A stretch of 64,000 nt of DNA from Nageia nagi (lineage: Eukaryota; Pinophyta): assembly GCA_050084985.1 (NCBI GenBank), contig JBITNC010000001.1, positions 49,042,001 through 49,106,000 on the forward strand, given 5' to 3'. Numbering within the stretch: position 1 is the stretch's first letter; each line of letters opens with the position of its first letter. The notes below the pieces were generated by a model that saw only the letters and a program-made list of their open reading frames with translations, was not told where the DNA came from and made no database searches. Below, piece after piece: positions 34,560-46,298 of the stretch. The position numbers and the translations under genes were made by a program.

Positions 34560-35311
34560 CATTACATTAGGTAATCAAACCAACACATCAATTATATTTA
34601 TATGAATTTAAAAATAAGATTAGCCTCAAAATTAAAAATTCATTAAATTTGAGTGGAAATGAATAATCAAATTATTTGAAATCATCATTTCATAGTCTAA
34701 TTCATTTTCCTTATTAAAAATCGAGATATATGAATACATTTTTATCAAAAAATATTTAAATGTTGATAAATCACATGTATAAAAATAATTTCTGATCATA
34801 CCAATTACATTCAATTTTTACCATTGTTGTATTATTATCTAAACTCTCTATAAGTTATTTAGTATAAAGTCTAAATATTTTAAAAATAAATGCATCTAAC
34901 TATGAGTGAGGAAGAATTTATTTTTCCATATTTTTTATTTATACCTAGCAAGACCCACAACAATATTATATGAAGCATCACTCAAAATTAATCATTATTT
35001 TATAAGAATATTTTAATGATGACTTTGGGTAAGTATAAAACAACTAGTGATTATGATATCTTATGTTGAAGTTGAGTATGAGACAATAATCAATAGTTTA
35101 TCTAGCACTTCAAAGAAAGAGTGGAAATTGGAAGGTTTATACCCATAGAAAACAACCCTTTTATTTTATTAGATATTAATTCTTTTCATAATGATTGTTA
35201 TAATTTTATTGTTTAAAAGATACATATCCTGTAAGATTCTAGGTAGACATTATATAAGGTTGAAAAACCAAGATTTTTAATTTTCCTAACTCATATAGTA
35301 TATTTTTATAC
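34560..35311 (-). repeat. Palindrome P3, left arm (truncated by element C)
   Basis: Direct copy of about 21410-22150 and inverted copy of 32150-32560 plus 30930-31205. It stops abruptly at 35311 inside the run 'tatatttttata', where unit 1 continues with 'taataagttattcac' (22140). This marks the insertion edge of element C. Confidence 0.7.
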
Positions 35312-36340
35312 TATTAACACCTAAAAGTGGTCTCCTTAGGATGGTCCTACTTAAGTGCAACTTTACATACATGTTTAATCACACATTATCATATTTTAAT
35401 AGTATTTTATCATATTATCATATATTTCTTAGGTTTTGTTCTTATTTTTATCTTAGGTACACCAAAATGACTTCCACCTTCATATAAGGGGTCAAATGGT
35501 GATATCATACCTGATATAAATGTAAGTATGTATAACTTGGGGAAAGCATGTCAAGATTATATCTCGATAGTTGGTACCCTACTCTTGGGTATTTCTAAAT
35601 GCTGCCTTTTGAGATTGGAATCTTGTTATCATTTGAGAAAATATTTGTCATCCCTATTCACGATCATATACTTGGTTTGACTTGTCATCATATCTATATC
35701 ATTGACTCTTATTTGCAAACCTCATTCTTTCGAAATGCTAGCACCTGCACCAAGTTCTTTGAGCCTAGCACCCATGTTGGGATCCTTTTAGTAGTTGGTT
35801 ATGGAGTTCACACAACAAGGTCACCTCTCCTTGAAAAGCCCATCTGACACATTTTTATACTTGATAGAAGTAAGGAAACATAGGTATTTATCTCACACTT
35901 GATTCCATCTCTTTAGTGTGTGCATTCATTTTGTATCTTGACATTAACACAATTTGTAATTATGTTATTTCTTTGTTATATAGTCTTTTTACATTATTCA
36001 TGTATGTTTATTTGAGTAATTAGCTTAGATAATACATAAATATTTATGTGTATTTAGTTCATTTAGGCTAAAACCTTAGGTGTACCAAAATACATATCAA
36101 CATATTAACACCCACTTTTATAGCATTTTATTTCTCTTAAATAGGGTTAGAATAAAAAGTGCTCTGAAACCTACCCATCTCTTTACATCAAGAACCTTTG
36201 GGTTCTTGGTTGCATTTGATCAATGATTTTGTGAGTGTGAAAGAAATGGAAAACATAACTTTTGAAGTCTTGATCAAATTAATGGCAATGCTCAAGTTCA
36301 AAGTTCTAATAATGAAAGTATTAACATCTATATTTTAGGT
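35312..36340 (+). other. Putative 5' LTR and leader of element C
   Basis: About 1 kb without a convincing gene. The open frame 35599-35847 is not recognised. No second LTR copy is available to define the LTR, and I could not identify a primer site. A short hairpin (aagaacctttgggttctt, about 36189) occurs in the leader. Confidence 0.35.
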
Positions 36341-37680
36341 AGGAAATTATGCCAATGCCAACATGCACATCAACAAGAATGCTATCATCAACACCAACAC
36401 TAAAAGTAGTGCCAATGCTATTAATAATGTATCCAATTTAGGTACCTTCACAAATGAGGAATTTAGACAAATTGAGTCCAAGGTTTATAAGCTTGGGAGC
36501 AAATCTGGAATCGGTTTAGATTAGATAGAGAATAAGGGTAATACTTTAAGCATAAAAATTCATAATACACTCCTTGTTGGTACAAATAAGGATCCTAAAT
36601 TCAAAAAATTTAATGGTGAAACTGATCCTATCATACATCTTCAAGGTTTTGAGTATATTATGGAACTTAAATATGGATTTAATTACCATTTTAAAGCAAA
36701 ATATTTTCCTATGAGTTTAATTAGTGAAGCTTGAAAGTGGTTTCATAGTTTGGAACCAGATTCTATTTCATCATATCAATAATCAAAGGATCATTTCAAG
36801 GCTCATTTTAGATGTAATATCAAGAAGCCAATTAATTTAACAAATTTGATCCATTGCAAGCAAGGAAAAATGGAAAGGTTGGATAAGTTTGTTCCTATGT
36901 TAGTGAAGCTTTGGAGGTCCATTGAAAAAAAGGTGTAAGAATACTTCATTACAAAGATATTCCTTGATAACATTAATTCTATTCTTGGTGAAAAAGGACC
37001 CGACCATGTTATTTATGTATATAGTTTATTTTCTTATTGAAAAAGAAGAGTTCTTAGTAAGATATAATTTGCTCATGTATGCATCCTATTATTACAACAA
37101 AGATAATGGTAGAAAACCTTATAATAAAAAGGGGTAGAACCAACCAATCAATACAAATCCAAAGATAAAAACTAAGCTAAAGAATTATATCTTTTACTTG
37201 TAAACCCTAATCAAATGTTCAAGGATTGTTTAGAAAATGGTCTAATCCAATGATTTCAAGGAAAGGAATATTGAACTAATGATGAAAAACCTATTTGGTA
37301 TAGGGATAATCATTTTTGAAAATATCATTAGGTTAAGAGGCATAATACAATAGGTTGATATGTTATGAGAAAGAAACTAAAACACTTTTTGGATAGTGGA
37401 ACAATATCATATGAAAATGATATCGTTAAAGCCAAATATCAAGACCTACCTTCCATTAACATGGTAAATATGATTGCATATGCTGATAATGGTGAACCAA
37501 TTGAATTTAATGATGTATTCAATGCAAAAGCATATTCAAATGTAGATTCAAATTTGGAACAAACATGTAGTACAACCACAAGATTAAGGAAAGTTATTCC
37601 TAACCTAGTTTCTGCCACACAAGAGGTACCTTCTACATCTTCTTTTAAGAAAAAGAAAAATATAAATGCAAAATAATATT
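36340..37680 (+). pseudogene. gag of element C
   Basis: The capsid core reads DPKFKKFNGETDPIIHLQGF, EYIMELKYGFNYHFKAKYFP, a stop, then KWFHSLEPDSISSYQ, HFKAHFRCNIKKPINLTNL and KFVPMLVKLWRSIEKK (36590-36930). This is the Retrotrans_gag pattern as it occurs in Tat-type elements ('F.G..DP..Hl..F...m', 'W...L...SI.s...'). The end is open at 37365-37676 (LKHFLDSGTISYENDIV), a segment often found before the Tat protease. No zinc knuckle is clear. Stops at Trp and Gln positions. Confidence 0.75.
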
Positions 37681-37811
37681 CTATAAAATATAAAGAATAC
37701 CAATGATAAAATCAATTTTCTTGAGTTATTTAAAACATTTGAAGAACATATAATGACATTATTTGAACTCCTTAATGACATTGATGTTGATATTGTATTT
37801 CTACTAACTCA

Positions 37812-38220
37812 TTGGTAGGAATGATTGATTATTTTAATAATGCTATAACATTTATTGAATATGAGATTCCTAATGATGATATCATTGATAAATGCTTTCC
37901 AATTCACATATATGTAAAGATATTAGGTAAGATTATCAAACATGCATTTGTAGATGATGGTGTAGGTTTGAACATTTGTTCTATTGATTTCCTCAAAAAG
38001 TTTGGTGGTAAACTGATGCCTAAGTTTGTATGAAAAAAGTACAAGATTATAGGTTATGAAAGTGATAGCAAAGCATGTGCCAATCAAATCATGTTTAGTT
38101 GGGACCAAATACAATAGAGATTATGACATATGTGTTAGATAAAAAGCTACCATATGCCATTCTTCTCAAGAGACCATGGATAATCTAATGAGTAATGTAC
38201 CATAAACATTACATAGATGA
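37812..38220 (+). pseudogene. Protease of element C
   Basis: KIIKHAFVDDGVGLNICSID, then FLKKFG, matches the Tat-type protease 'v.r.liDgGS.vNilp...l..lG', with Asp in place of the second residue. Downstream pieces, SWDQIQ and TYVLDKKLPYAILLKRPWI (about 38100-38190), match the conserved 'LGP...yvvD....Yn.lLGRpWI' block in two frames. Confidence 0.7.
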
Positions 38221-39399
38221 ATCAAATTTAACCATAATGGATAAGAATTTGTAGTATAAGTAATAAAGAAAATCCAATCATGATTGCACAAGTTGGGAAC
38301 ACCATATTTCCTTATAGAAATGTTGAAATAAATGAGGATAATAATCATGATAATGATGAAGATGAAGTAGATACAAGTGATAGCATGTAATTGTACAAAT
38401 AAATAGATGTTGGCATATATGTCATTAGTTAGAGGGTCATTGAATATGACATTAGAAACCTTGGAATATGGAAAAAATCAAAGGAAGAACAACATCCATG
38501 ACAGCCTTAGTGATCATGATGCCCTCATTGCTACAAATGTAATTGAGATCAGTCTAAATAAAAAGATGATAATATCAAGATGAAATTGTATAATACAAAC
38601 ACATTAGAATTAGAATTAGAGTTTGATACTAATAATAAGAAGGTAGCAACCTATGCTAAGGTTACTACAAAGGTAAGATAAATTAGATGTCATTCACCAT
38701 TGATACCTCAATACATGGAATCTAGAAAGTACAAGGGTAAAGGAATCAAGCCAATTCAATTAGTGGAATAGGGAATTGAATAATTACATCTAAAAATGTT
38801 TGAATCAAATGAAGGAAGGAATGGAATAGGATCAAAGAAGATAATTCAAAAAAATTTGGTATCTTACAATAATTACGAAGAATTAGAAATAGAATCAAAA
38901 CCACAGTTAGTTAATATGGTTGAGCTAGTACCAATCAATAAGGAAAAATCACCCCAAAAGGTTAGTGTATATGCTAGCTCCAACATTCATGCTAGCCTCA
39001 ACATTGTGATAGGGAAATAAATTGCAATTCCTCTTAACCCATGCTTGAAAAGGTAGTTTCCAAGATTGTTGATGTATTTTAAATAGATGATATGTTTATG
39101 CACACACTAGGGACAAAATTAGATTTTTCAAGTATTTGATCCTAAGAGGAAAGCCAAGGTTATTTATCATCCTAATGCTTACTTTGGAGAGAATATAGAG
39201 GACATAGTAGGTTCTTCCCTGCTACACTAGCCAACCTTCTTCTTTCATTACATAGGGTTAGGCTAGGTAGCTAGGGTGTGTGTTTGCATATGACATTCTT
39301 TTTCTTATGATATAATAGGATTGGGGGCATTGCCTAACCTTTTTCATTTTGGTAATAAGATACCATGGTTGAATGAGAATCCTATTGAGATCAATATTA
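38221..39399 (+). other. Protease-RT linker of element C
   Basis: Spacer coding sequence with an open stretch at 38796-39020 (LVPINKEKSPQKVSVYASSN). No domain recognised. Typical of the long linker in Tat-type pol. Confidence 0.35.
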
Positions 39400-40400
39400 G
39401 TACATAAGAAGTGCCATAAATTGTTCATATTGAAACAAGAATCATTGGGGAAGATAAACAAGCATATCAATAGTTCTTAACAAAATTCAAGGACATGTTT
39501 TCTTGGAAATAAAATTACATGACAAGGTTATATCCATTCTTTATGAATCATAACCTAGTAGTACAAGAATATGCCAAACTTGTGCAACAGAAAAGAAGAC
39601 CAATGCACCCAAAGCATTCTTTGTTAGTTAAGAAGGAAATTAAAAAGTATCACAAGGTAAGATTTATTGAACCTATTGATTACTCATCTTGGTTGGCTAA
39701 CATTGTTCCAGATTTGAAACCAAATGGAGAAATCAAATATTGTAAATTTTTTAAGGATTTAAACAAGGCTTTTCCAAAGGATAATTTTCCTTTACCACAC
39801 ATTGATACAATTGTGGATTCAACAACAAGATATGATATATTGTATTTCATGGATGGTTTCTCAAGCTATAATCAAATCAAAATCAAAAAAGAAAATTAGT
39901 ACAAGAAAATATTCACCACACCTTGGGGAATATTCTATTGGGTAGACATACCCTTTGGCCTTAAAAATGCAGGGGAGACATACAAAAGAGCTATGGTATT
40001 ATGTTTCATGATCTCATTCATAAATCAATTGAAGTATATATTTATGATATTCTTGCTAAATCAAGTAAGAAAGAAAATCATTTATATGAATTAAGAGTTA
40101 TTTTTGAAAGAACGAGATAATTTAACTTGAAGGTAAATCCTAAGAAGTGTGTTTTTTGGGTATCTAGTAGCAATTTGCTTGGTTATATTATATCTATAAG
40201 AGGCATATAAATAGACCATAAAATGGTTAAAGCTACAATGGACATGCCTCCACCAAATAATATTAGGAAACTTAGAAGTCTACAAGGAATGTTACAAGCT
40301 ATCAAACAATTCATATATTAGTTAGAAGATAAAAAAGATCTATTATCTTACTTTCTTAGGAAAGGAAACAAGTTTATATGGACCAAAGAGTGTCAAAAGG
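39400..40400 (+). pseudogene. Reverse transcriptase of element C
   Basis: The reading starts with a segment like FKDMFSWKQNYMTRLYPFFM (39490-39550). It continues KEIKKYHKVRFIEPIDYSSW, LANIVPDLKPNGEIKYCKFF, DNFPLPHIDTIVDSTTRYDI and LYFMDGFSSYNQIKI, close to the Tat consensus. Then come FTTPWGIFYWVDIPFGLKNA, and in the next frame VYIYDILAKSS at 40034, where the YxDD box has become YIYD. Loss of a catalytic Asp alone would inactivate it. Confidence 0.85.
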
Positions 40401-40469
40401 CATTTAAGCATATCAAGAGTTATTTGCTTAACCCTCTAGTATTACAACTAATTGATCATAGCAAACCTC

Positions 40470-40723
40470 TATACTTATAAGTCTCATCTATAAGCAATAC
40501 CATGGGGATAGTTCTTATGCAACTTGAAAGAGAAAATAGGGAAAGGGCTATGTATTATTTATCAAAGACCCTACAAAATGCAGAAGTAAATTACGCACCA
40601 ATTGAAAAATTATATTATGTAGTAGTTTACACAACACAAAAATTGAGGCACTACATGATCACCAACACTACTTTTATTGTATCTCAAGCTAATCCATTGG
40701 GGTACTTGTTATCAAATCTATAG
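40470..40723 (+). pseudogene. RNase H (Ty3 type) of element C
   Basis: MGIVLMQLERENRERAMYYL, then SKTLQNAEVNYAPIEKLYYV and QKLRHYMITNTTFIVSQANP LGYLLS match the RT-linked RNase H of Ty3/gypsy elements ('G..L.Q......ai.Y.Sk.l...E.nY...Eke.la.v.a..klr.Yl'). It ends at a TAG in place of the expected continuation. Confidence 0.8.
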
Positions 40724-40859
40724 TGACAAGGAAGACTATCCAAGTGCATAATGGACCTACAAAAGTTTGATCTTTTCTATACATGTAAAAATGCCATTAA
40801 GGGACATGTTATAGCATATATGCTTATAACAACACCATGTGATACAAATAATAAAAAAT

Positions 40860-41300
40860 GAACTTGTGGCACTAGTTGAACCATGTGATGATAGAACATG
40901 GACACTATTTTTTGATGGATCTAAATTTTTGCAAGGGGATGGGGCAAGGATTATGTTAGTATATTTCCTGAAGGTGGTATGATTCCTATGGCCTACAAAT
41001 TAAATTTTAAATGTACCAACAACATGGATGAGTATGAAGCTTTAGTATTGGGATTAAATAAAATGATTAATATTGGAATCAATAAGCTAAAAGTTTATGG
41101 TGATTCACAACTCATTATCAATCAAATAAATGATGGTTACAACACCAATGATGAGAAATTATAGCCATATAAGGACTTAGTTTCTTTTATGATTCAAATA
41201 TGCTTCACACAAATTTAATTTGAAAAAATTTCAAGGAACAATAACATATTTGTAGATGCTATGGCTAACATTTCTTCATTAACACCTATTTTAGTTGAAG
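40860..41300 (+). pseudogene. Extra (archaeal-like) RNase H of element C, downstream of RT-RNase H
   Basis: All four acidic positions can be read: TWTLFFDGSKFLQGDGARIM (D), CTNNMDEYEALVLGLNKM (E), KLKVYGDSQLIINQINDGY (D) and NIFVDAMANISSLTP (D). One shift occurs near 40970. It lies between RNase H and integrase, as described for Tat elements. This contrasts with elements A and D in the same window. Confidence 0.82.
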
Positions 41301-41579
41301 ATGTGGAAACTATTATCAAAATCAATAGCCTTAGCTATTGTTAATTTATGGATGATGATGATTACAAAGGGTTGTTCTAAAGATATCAACTAAAGAGTGC
41401 TATTCTTCCACTACATGAATGGTATGTTGATATATACAACTACATAAAGTAAGGAAGGATTTTGGATTCATGTCAGTATAAGTTCCTCAAATGAAGGCTT
41501 AAATGCATTGCTACAAGTTATGTCATTATTGGTGATATTATTTACAAAATATCATTTGATGGTAATTTTATTAGATTCC

Positions 41580-41900
41580 TAAATTAAACTAAAGCAACTA
41601 AAGCTATGGAACAAATACATGATAGCATAAATGAAGGTCATTTCAATGGTAAAGTTATTTTTCATAAACTTCTAGGATTAGGGTATTATTGGCCATTTTT
41701 GGAAAATGATTGCATTTTACATATTCAAAAATGTGAAAAGTGTCAAAGCATGCTAACTTGAAATAATATACTTCTAGTGAGTTAGCCATAATGACATATC
41801 CTTGTCCTTTTGCTATTTGGGCTTTGGATTTGGTAGGTGTTATAAATCCCAAATCTAGTGAGGGGCACAAATTCATTAAGATCTTCTAAAGATCCTTAAA
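41580..41900 (+). pseudogene. Integrase of element C, N-terminal part only
   Basis: The zinc-binding head is well kept: AMEQIHDSINEGHFNGKVIF, HKLLGLGYYWPFLENDCILH and IQKCEKCQSM (41600-41755). The core begins PCPFAIWALDLVGVINPKSS, then EGHKFIKI (41800-41885), with the first catalytic Asp. Nothing recognisable follows, so the core, C-terminus and 3' LTR were deleted or replaced. Confidence 0.78.
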
Positions 41901-44900
41901 TTATGAAATTCATGATCAAAAATATTATAGCATTTTACATACATGTGGATAATTATATCTTACCAAAACTTGTGCATGAATAAGTTAAATTTAAGTGTGA
42001 TGTGATTGATGAAATAATTAAGGAGTTGGCCCTTTGGAAGGGTATTATTAGTGATGTAGGTATTCAAGAGTCTAAGATATGTTGAAGATCATAGAGATTA
42101 GTATGTATCTAAATTTTTAGTATGAAAAATATGCATTTTGTGCTTCAACCTCCCTTCTTGAGAGAGGTGAGTGAGAGTAACATTCATATCATTTTGGTGG
42201 GTAAGTGATGAGATTGTATGACTTTGAAAATAAGGGAAATAATAGACCATCACCTATAAAAGAAAAGGAGGTAGAGGTGGTACTATGGCCATATATTTCT
42301 ATTTTTATTTATTCCTCTATCAATATATGATTTTCATTGCAAAATATGAATATGGAGAGGATTTATTTTATGAAATGGTGGAAGTGAGAATTTTTAGGTG
42401 GGGTCCTTTCAAACTTTATACCATCAATCAAGATAGCATAACTGAGTTTCCTTCATAAAAAAATGAAATCCTATGAAGGATATCAACACAAACTTACCCC
42501 TTTTTCTACAAATTCTTGCTTGATCTATTCCTAAAGGATTATCAAGGAATTAAACCTCGAAGTCCCTCCCTAGAGAACTTCGCTCTTGATAGTCTAACCA
42601 AACAAAGGAGACCACCCAAATCCAAAACCAAGAAGGTCAAACAATTCTTGTATAATAATTCATCCCATAAATAATGTAATAATATTGACTCATGATATTA
42701 ATATTTGCAACCCTCATCCATTATATTTGCATGCAAGTAAAACATATACAAAGGTTATACTATTATGGTTAGTTCCAAGTACTTCATTAGATCACATATT
42801 TTGAGGGCATCCTTATGTATTATTACACATTTTAGAGCACTCATAATCACAACATTCAATGAAAAATAATTTTTAGCTAATCTTTAATGAAATTAGTTAA
42901 TGAGATGCATGACACAAAACATAGTTTTATGGTCTGAAATGATTGCAAGATACACACAAAATGTATTTTCAAAAATAATGCAAAAAATACAAGGCACAAA
43001 CATATATGTAGAATGTAGAATGTAAAATCAAATTCATAGTTGTTAAATACTATTAGAAATATGTAGAACATTAATTAAAATACATAGAAAAATATAAAGT
43101 AGTTCATAGCTATTAAATACTATTAGAAAGATGAAAAACCTACTTTGAGTTGTGTAAGTTTAACTTGGCATTCTAAGGAGAGGAAGTTTTAAGATCTAGC
43201 TAGTCATCTTTTATTTTATCTATTTTTTTATAGGGATAATTATAAAATCTTCATTTTAAATCTTAATTTTCTCAAAAATCATGTAAATTATCTTACTATA
43301 ACCACTATCTTTTGATAAATAAGATCTTTTTTTATGAATCATGTTACTTGTTCAAGCAAGCTAAAGACTCCTATCTATGTAAAATTATAAAAGAATCAGT
43401 ACAAAAAAATAATAATATATTACCAAAATAAAAGGGAAGATAAACTTAATCAAAATTCAATATATGATATGGAAAAAGGTTTTATGGAAGGATTAATGCC
43501 TATTGGAGGAGGAGTATTCAAATACTTTGTGACCTTATGAAAAATTGCATAATAATGACACAATAAGTAATTTGTTTGATGCAAAATTATTTTCAACTAC
43601 TCTTTGATGGATTTCATATCTTTTTTTAGAGCTCAAATGGTGGTACATATTATAAGAATGCTTGTAAAAGTTACATAGTTTGATTTTATGTTAGGAACCT
43701 AGAAGATCTAAAAGGGGGTTTTAGCCAAAATAAAAATAAAATATAGAGTAATAACATATTCATAGTTTAATAGAGCATATATAGTTGAGAAGAGATATGC
43801 ATAATGGTGAATATTTGTAAATAAATGAATATAAGGGTTTTAGGTATTTAAGTATTCTAAATATGTGGATCCTAATTAAATTCCAAAAAGACTGAAATTT
43901 ACAAGAGTAAAAAAATTTCATGTCATCTCACCATGATTTTATAAAAATATTTATAAATACAAATGTAAATAGCATCTTATACCCCTAATATTTTTTCAAG
44001 AACTCACATTGAAATGATAAATAAGTTAATGTTTTCCAACATAAATCCTAATTATACCAATAATCTATACTTTATACAATATAGTCAGATACACCTACAT
44101 TCAAGCATTAAAGTCACTTTAGATCGATGAACATTTTAGATTTTAAAGGAAATTTGTAAGGAACCAAAAATCTCAATAAAAAAATATTTTTATCCCTAAC
44201 CATTAAAGCTTTCTCAAACATTAGATAGTATGGTTCATTTATCTTAGACTTAATTCACTTAAAACATAAACATAACTATACATTCATAATGATTGAGACC
44301 AAATAATCATTTATTTTAAAAATGCATTTTCATCAATTATATTATTCACAAAAATTTATAAATAAATTAAGTGAAACAACACATAAATATCCATTCAACA
44401 AAACATTCATATAACACTAGAAGTTTGAGCAAAGCTCTGGAAAAACTCTAGGTGTTTTTGATCTAAGTAAACTCTGTGTAGCAATGCTACCTAATAATAT
44501 TTTATTATCACCACTATAACATATTACAACTCATTATTCAAACAAGCACAAAACTACATCCAATCTAGGTTTACATGACTCTTCATGGATACCCTATTAC
44601 AATCAAATAAAATGATTGGTTTCATATAATATATGATCTTATCCATCACAAGGGCCTCTATGCGCTTCAACAATACATATCTATAGATGCATTAATTTAA
44701 ATTCAAATATCATCCCGCTTTCAATCAAATAAAAAGTTGATAAGAATCATAGCAATAAAATATTTCATAAATCCATCACTAAATGCATCTCCAAGCACTA
44801 AGGATTCAACATCCAAATGCATCACCATGCACATTATTCATATATGAGAAAGAACATCAACATTAAGTTCTTAAAATATTTTCATAATACTATAATCAAT

Positions 44901-46293
44901 AATAGCAAATATCTTCATCTAACCCATAGTAACTATAACTTACTTGCGCTTTTCTCTACTAAAACATGCCACTTTTGCATTGCAAGCATTCCTAGCAAAA
45001 AATACTACCACTATAGTATTGAACAAAAAAAAAAAAAACTATAAGGAATATCATAATCTTAAAAAAATGATAGGAGTTACATTAGGTGTTTTATAAGCAT
45101 CATAATATTAAAAACATGATAGGAGTTACATTAGGTGTTTTATAAGCATCATAATCTTAAAAATATATTAATGATTAATATTATGCAAAATAAACCAAAC
45201 ACCAATAATAACAATAGTCCTAAGTGATTATAGACTTGAGAGGCATCAACCAAAGGACATCAATATAAAGATATATATCAATTCAAGGATCTACTCAACT
45301 AAATCATCAAATGATCATGACCAAGAACTACGATTAAAGTAAATCTTATTTTATCTAAATGATATCATAGATTTTATAATCATATAAGATATAACATATT
45401 CAAACCATTTAATAGTTGACTAAGGATCTCAATTCCATAATTTAGAAAGTTGATTTAATTTCTTATTTAAGTCTAAGGTATCAACCTAACCTTACTCAAT
45501 CCTACTCTTGCCTCTCATAGATACAATTAAATAAAAAAAGGGTATATAAATTGAAATTTGTCTTATATGTGGTTTAAATAGCATAAACAAATTAAATACA
45601 TACACAAAATTTAAATTACACAACTCCTCTTTACTTAATGAACATTAGTTAGAAATCTTGATAAAGATAAGTTTAGATCTTTGAATATTAAGCTCAAACT
45701 TTGCAAGAACCTTAAAAAACCCCAAATGCATCTAAGTGGAAAGGGGTACCTCCAAACCTAGGTCCTTTGAGGCACCTAGGTGAGCATTAACTAAGTCTCC
45801 TCACTTAAAATGGCATGTGAGCCCCCAAGCCCTCAATTCATTAAGAACAAATGAATTATGTATGCCTATTATGTAAACACTTTAATCTATATGCTCTTTA
45901 GAAAAATTCAATGGTGGATTCAAACCATGGAAGGAACCTTTACATGTTTGGATTACTAAAAACAAGATTTAAGACTTTAAACTTTGAAAACCTTAAAATG
46001 TTTTAAATGCAAAGATCCTTGAATCAATTAGATTCAAGTATACCCATAAGATATAATGAGTGTTCACAATGCATGTTTAAGCTATTATGGATTCAAATAA
46101 CAATTCTAATGGTATAAATGCAAGATATCATGATTTTACACTAAACATCATACTACATGCACACAATTTGGTGGAAGATACAAGAGGTAGGTCTTCCCAA
46201 GCTTCTCCATGGTTGTACCTTCAAACCCTACAAAAAGTTTGAATACATGAAATACATACAATAATACAAAAATTCAACCATAGAAATTACATA
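41901..46293. other. AT-rich region without recognised genes
   Basis: A scan of both strands gives no domain I can name. Open frames are short (for example 44817-45044 plus and 42877-43071 minus). It contains a 49-bp tandem repeat at about 45050-45165 and a near-duplicate of 'ttaaatactattagaaa' at 43041 and 43113. Part of it is the target DNA of element D. Confidence 0.4.
45050..45165. repeat. 49-bp tandem repeat, about 2.3 copies
   Basis: The stretch 'aggagttacattaggtgttt' occurs at 45072 and 45121, with 'aagcatcataat' following each time. The two full copies are nearly identical, so this duplication is recent compared with its surroundings. Confidence 0.8.
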
Positions 46294-46298
46294 GAGAT

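Larger units (their letters stand above)
16208..35311. repeat. Tandem palindromic repeat, period about 6.2 kb, interrupted by element B
   Basis: Head-to-tail units start at 17320 and 23534, with the end of an earlier unit at 16208-17251. Within a unit a right-pointing arm, a loop and a left-pointing arm follow each other, so every junction is a palindrome. Unit 1 spans 17320-23533. Unit 2 spans 23534-24469 plus 30468-35311 and is cut at the right by element C. Unit 2 keeps about 950 bases (31620-32560) that unit 1 lacks. The left arms lack the LRR block found in the right arms. No transposase is seen. A fold-back or long-TIR DNA element with captured gene pieces (Pack-MULE-like), later tandemly duplicated, would explain it. 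A locally duplicated palindrome is the alternative. Confidence 0.75.
35312..41900 (+). mobile_element. Element C: truncated Tat-like Ty3/gypsy retrotransposon
   Basis: The left border is the break in palindrome arm P3; the next bases, TATTAACACCT, resemble a decayed TGTTAACACC LTR start. Gag (about 36580), protease (37920), RT (39400), RNase H (40470), an extra RNase H (40880) and the beginning of integrase (41590) follow on one strand. That is the usual Tat order. Integrase fades after 41890, and neither a 3' LTR nor a repeat of 35312-36100 is seen, so the 3' end is lost. The extent of the 5' LTR cannot be set. Confidence 0.75.

Noticed and set aside
16208-35311. CRISPR array or satellite DNA
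   Set aside because: Repeats are kilobases long, palindromic and few; there are no short regular spacers, and the DNA is plant nuclear in character.
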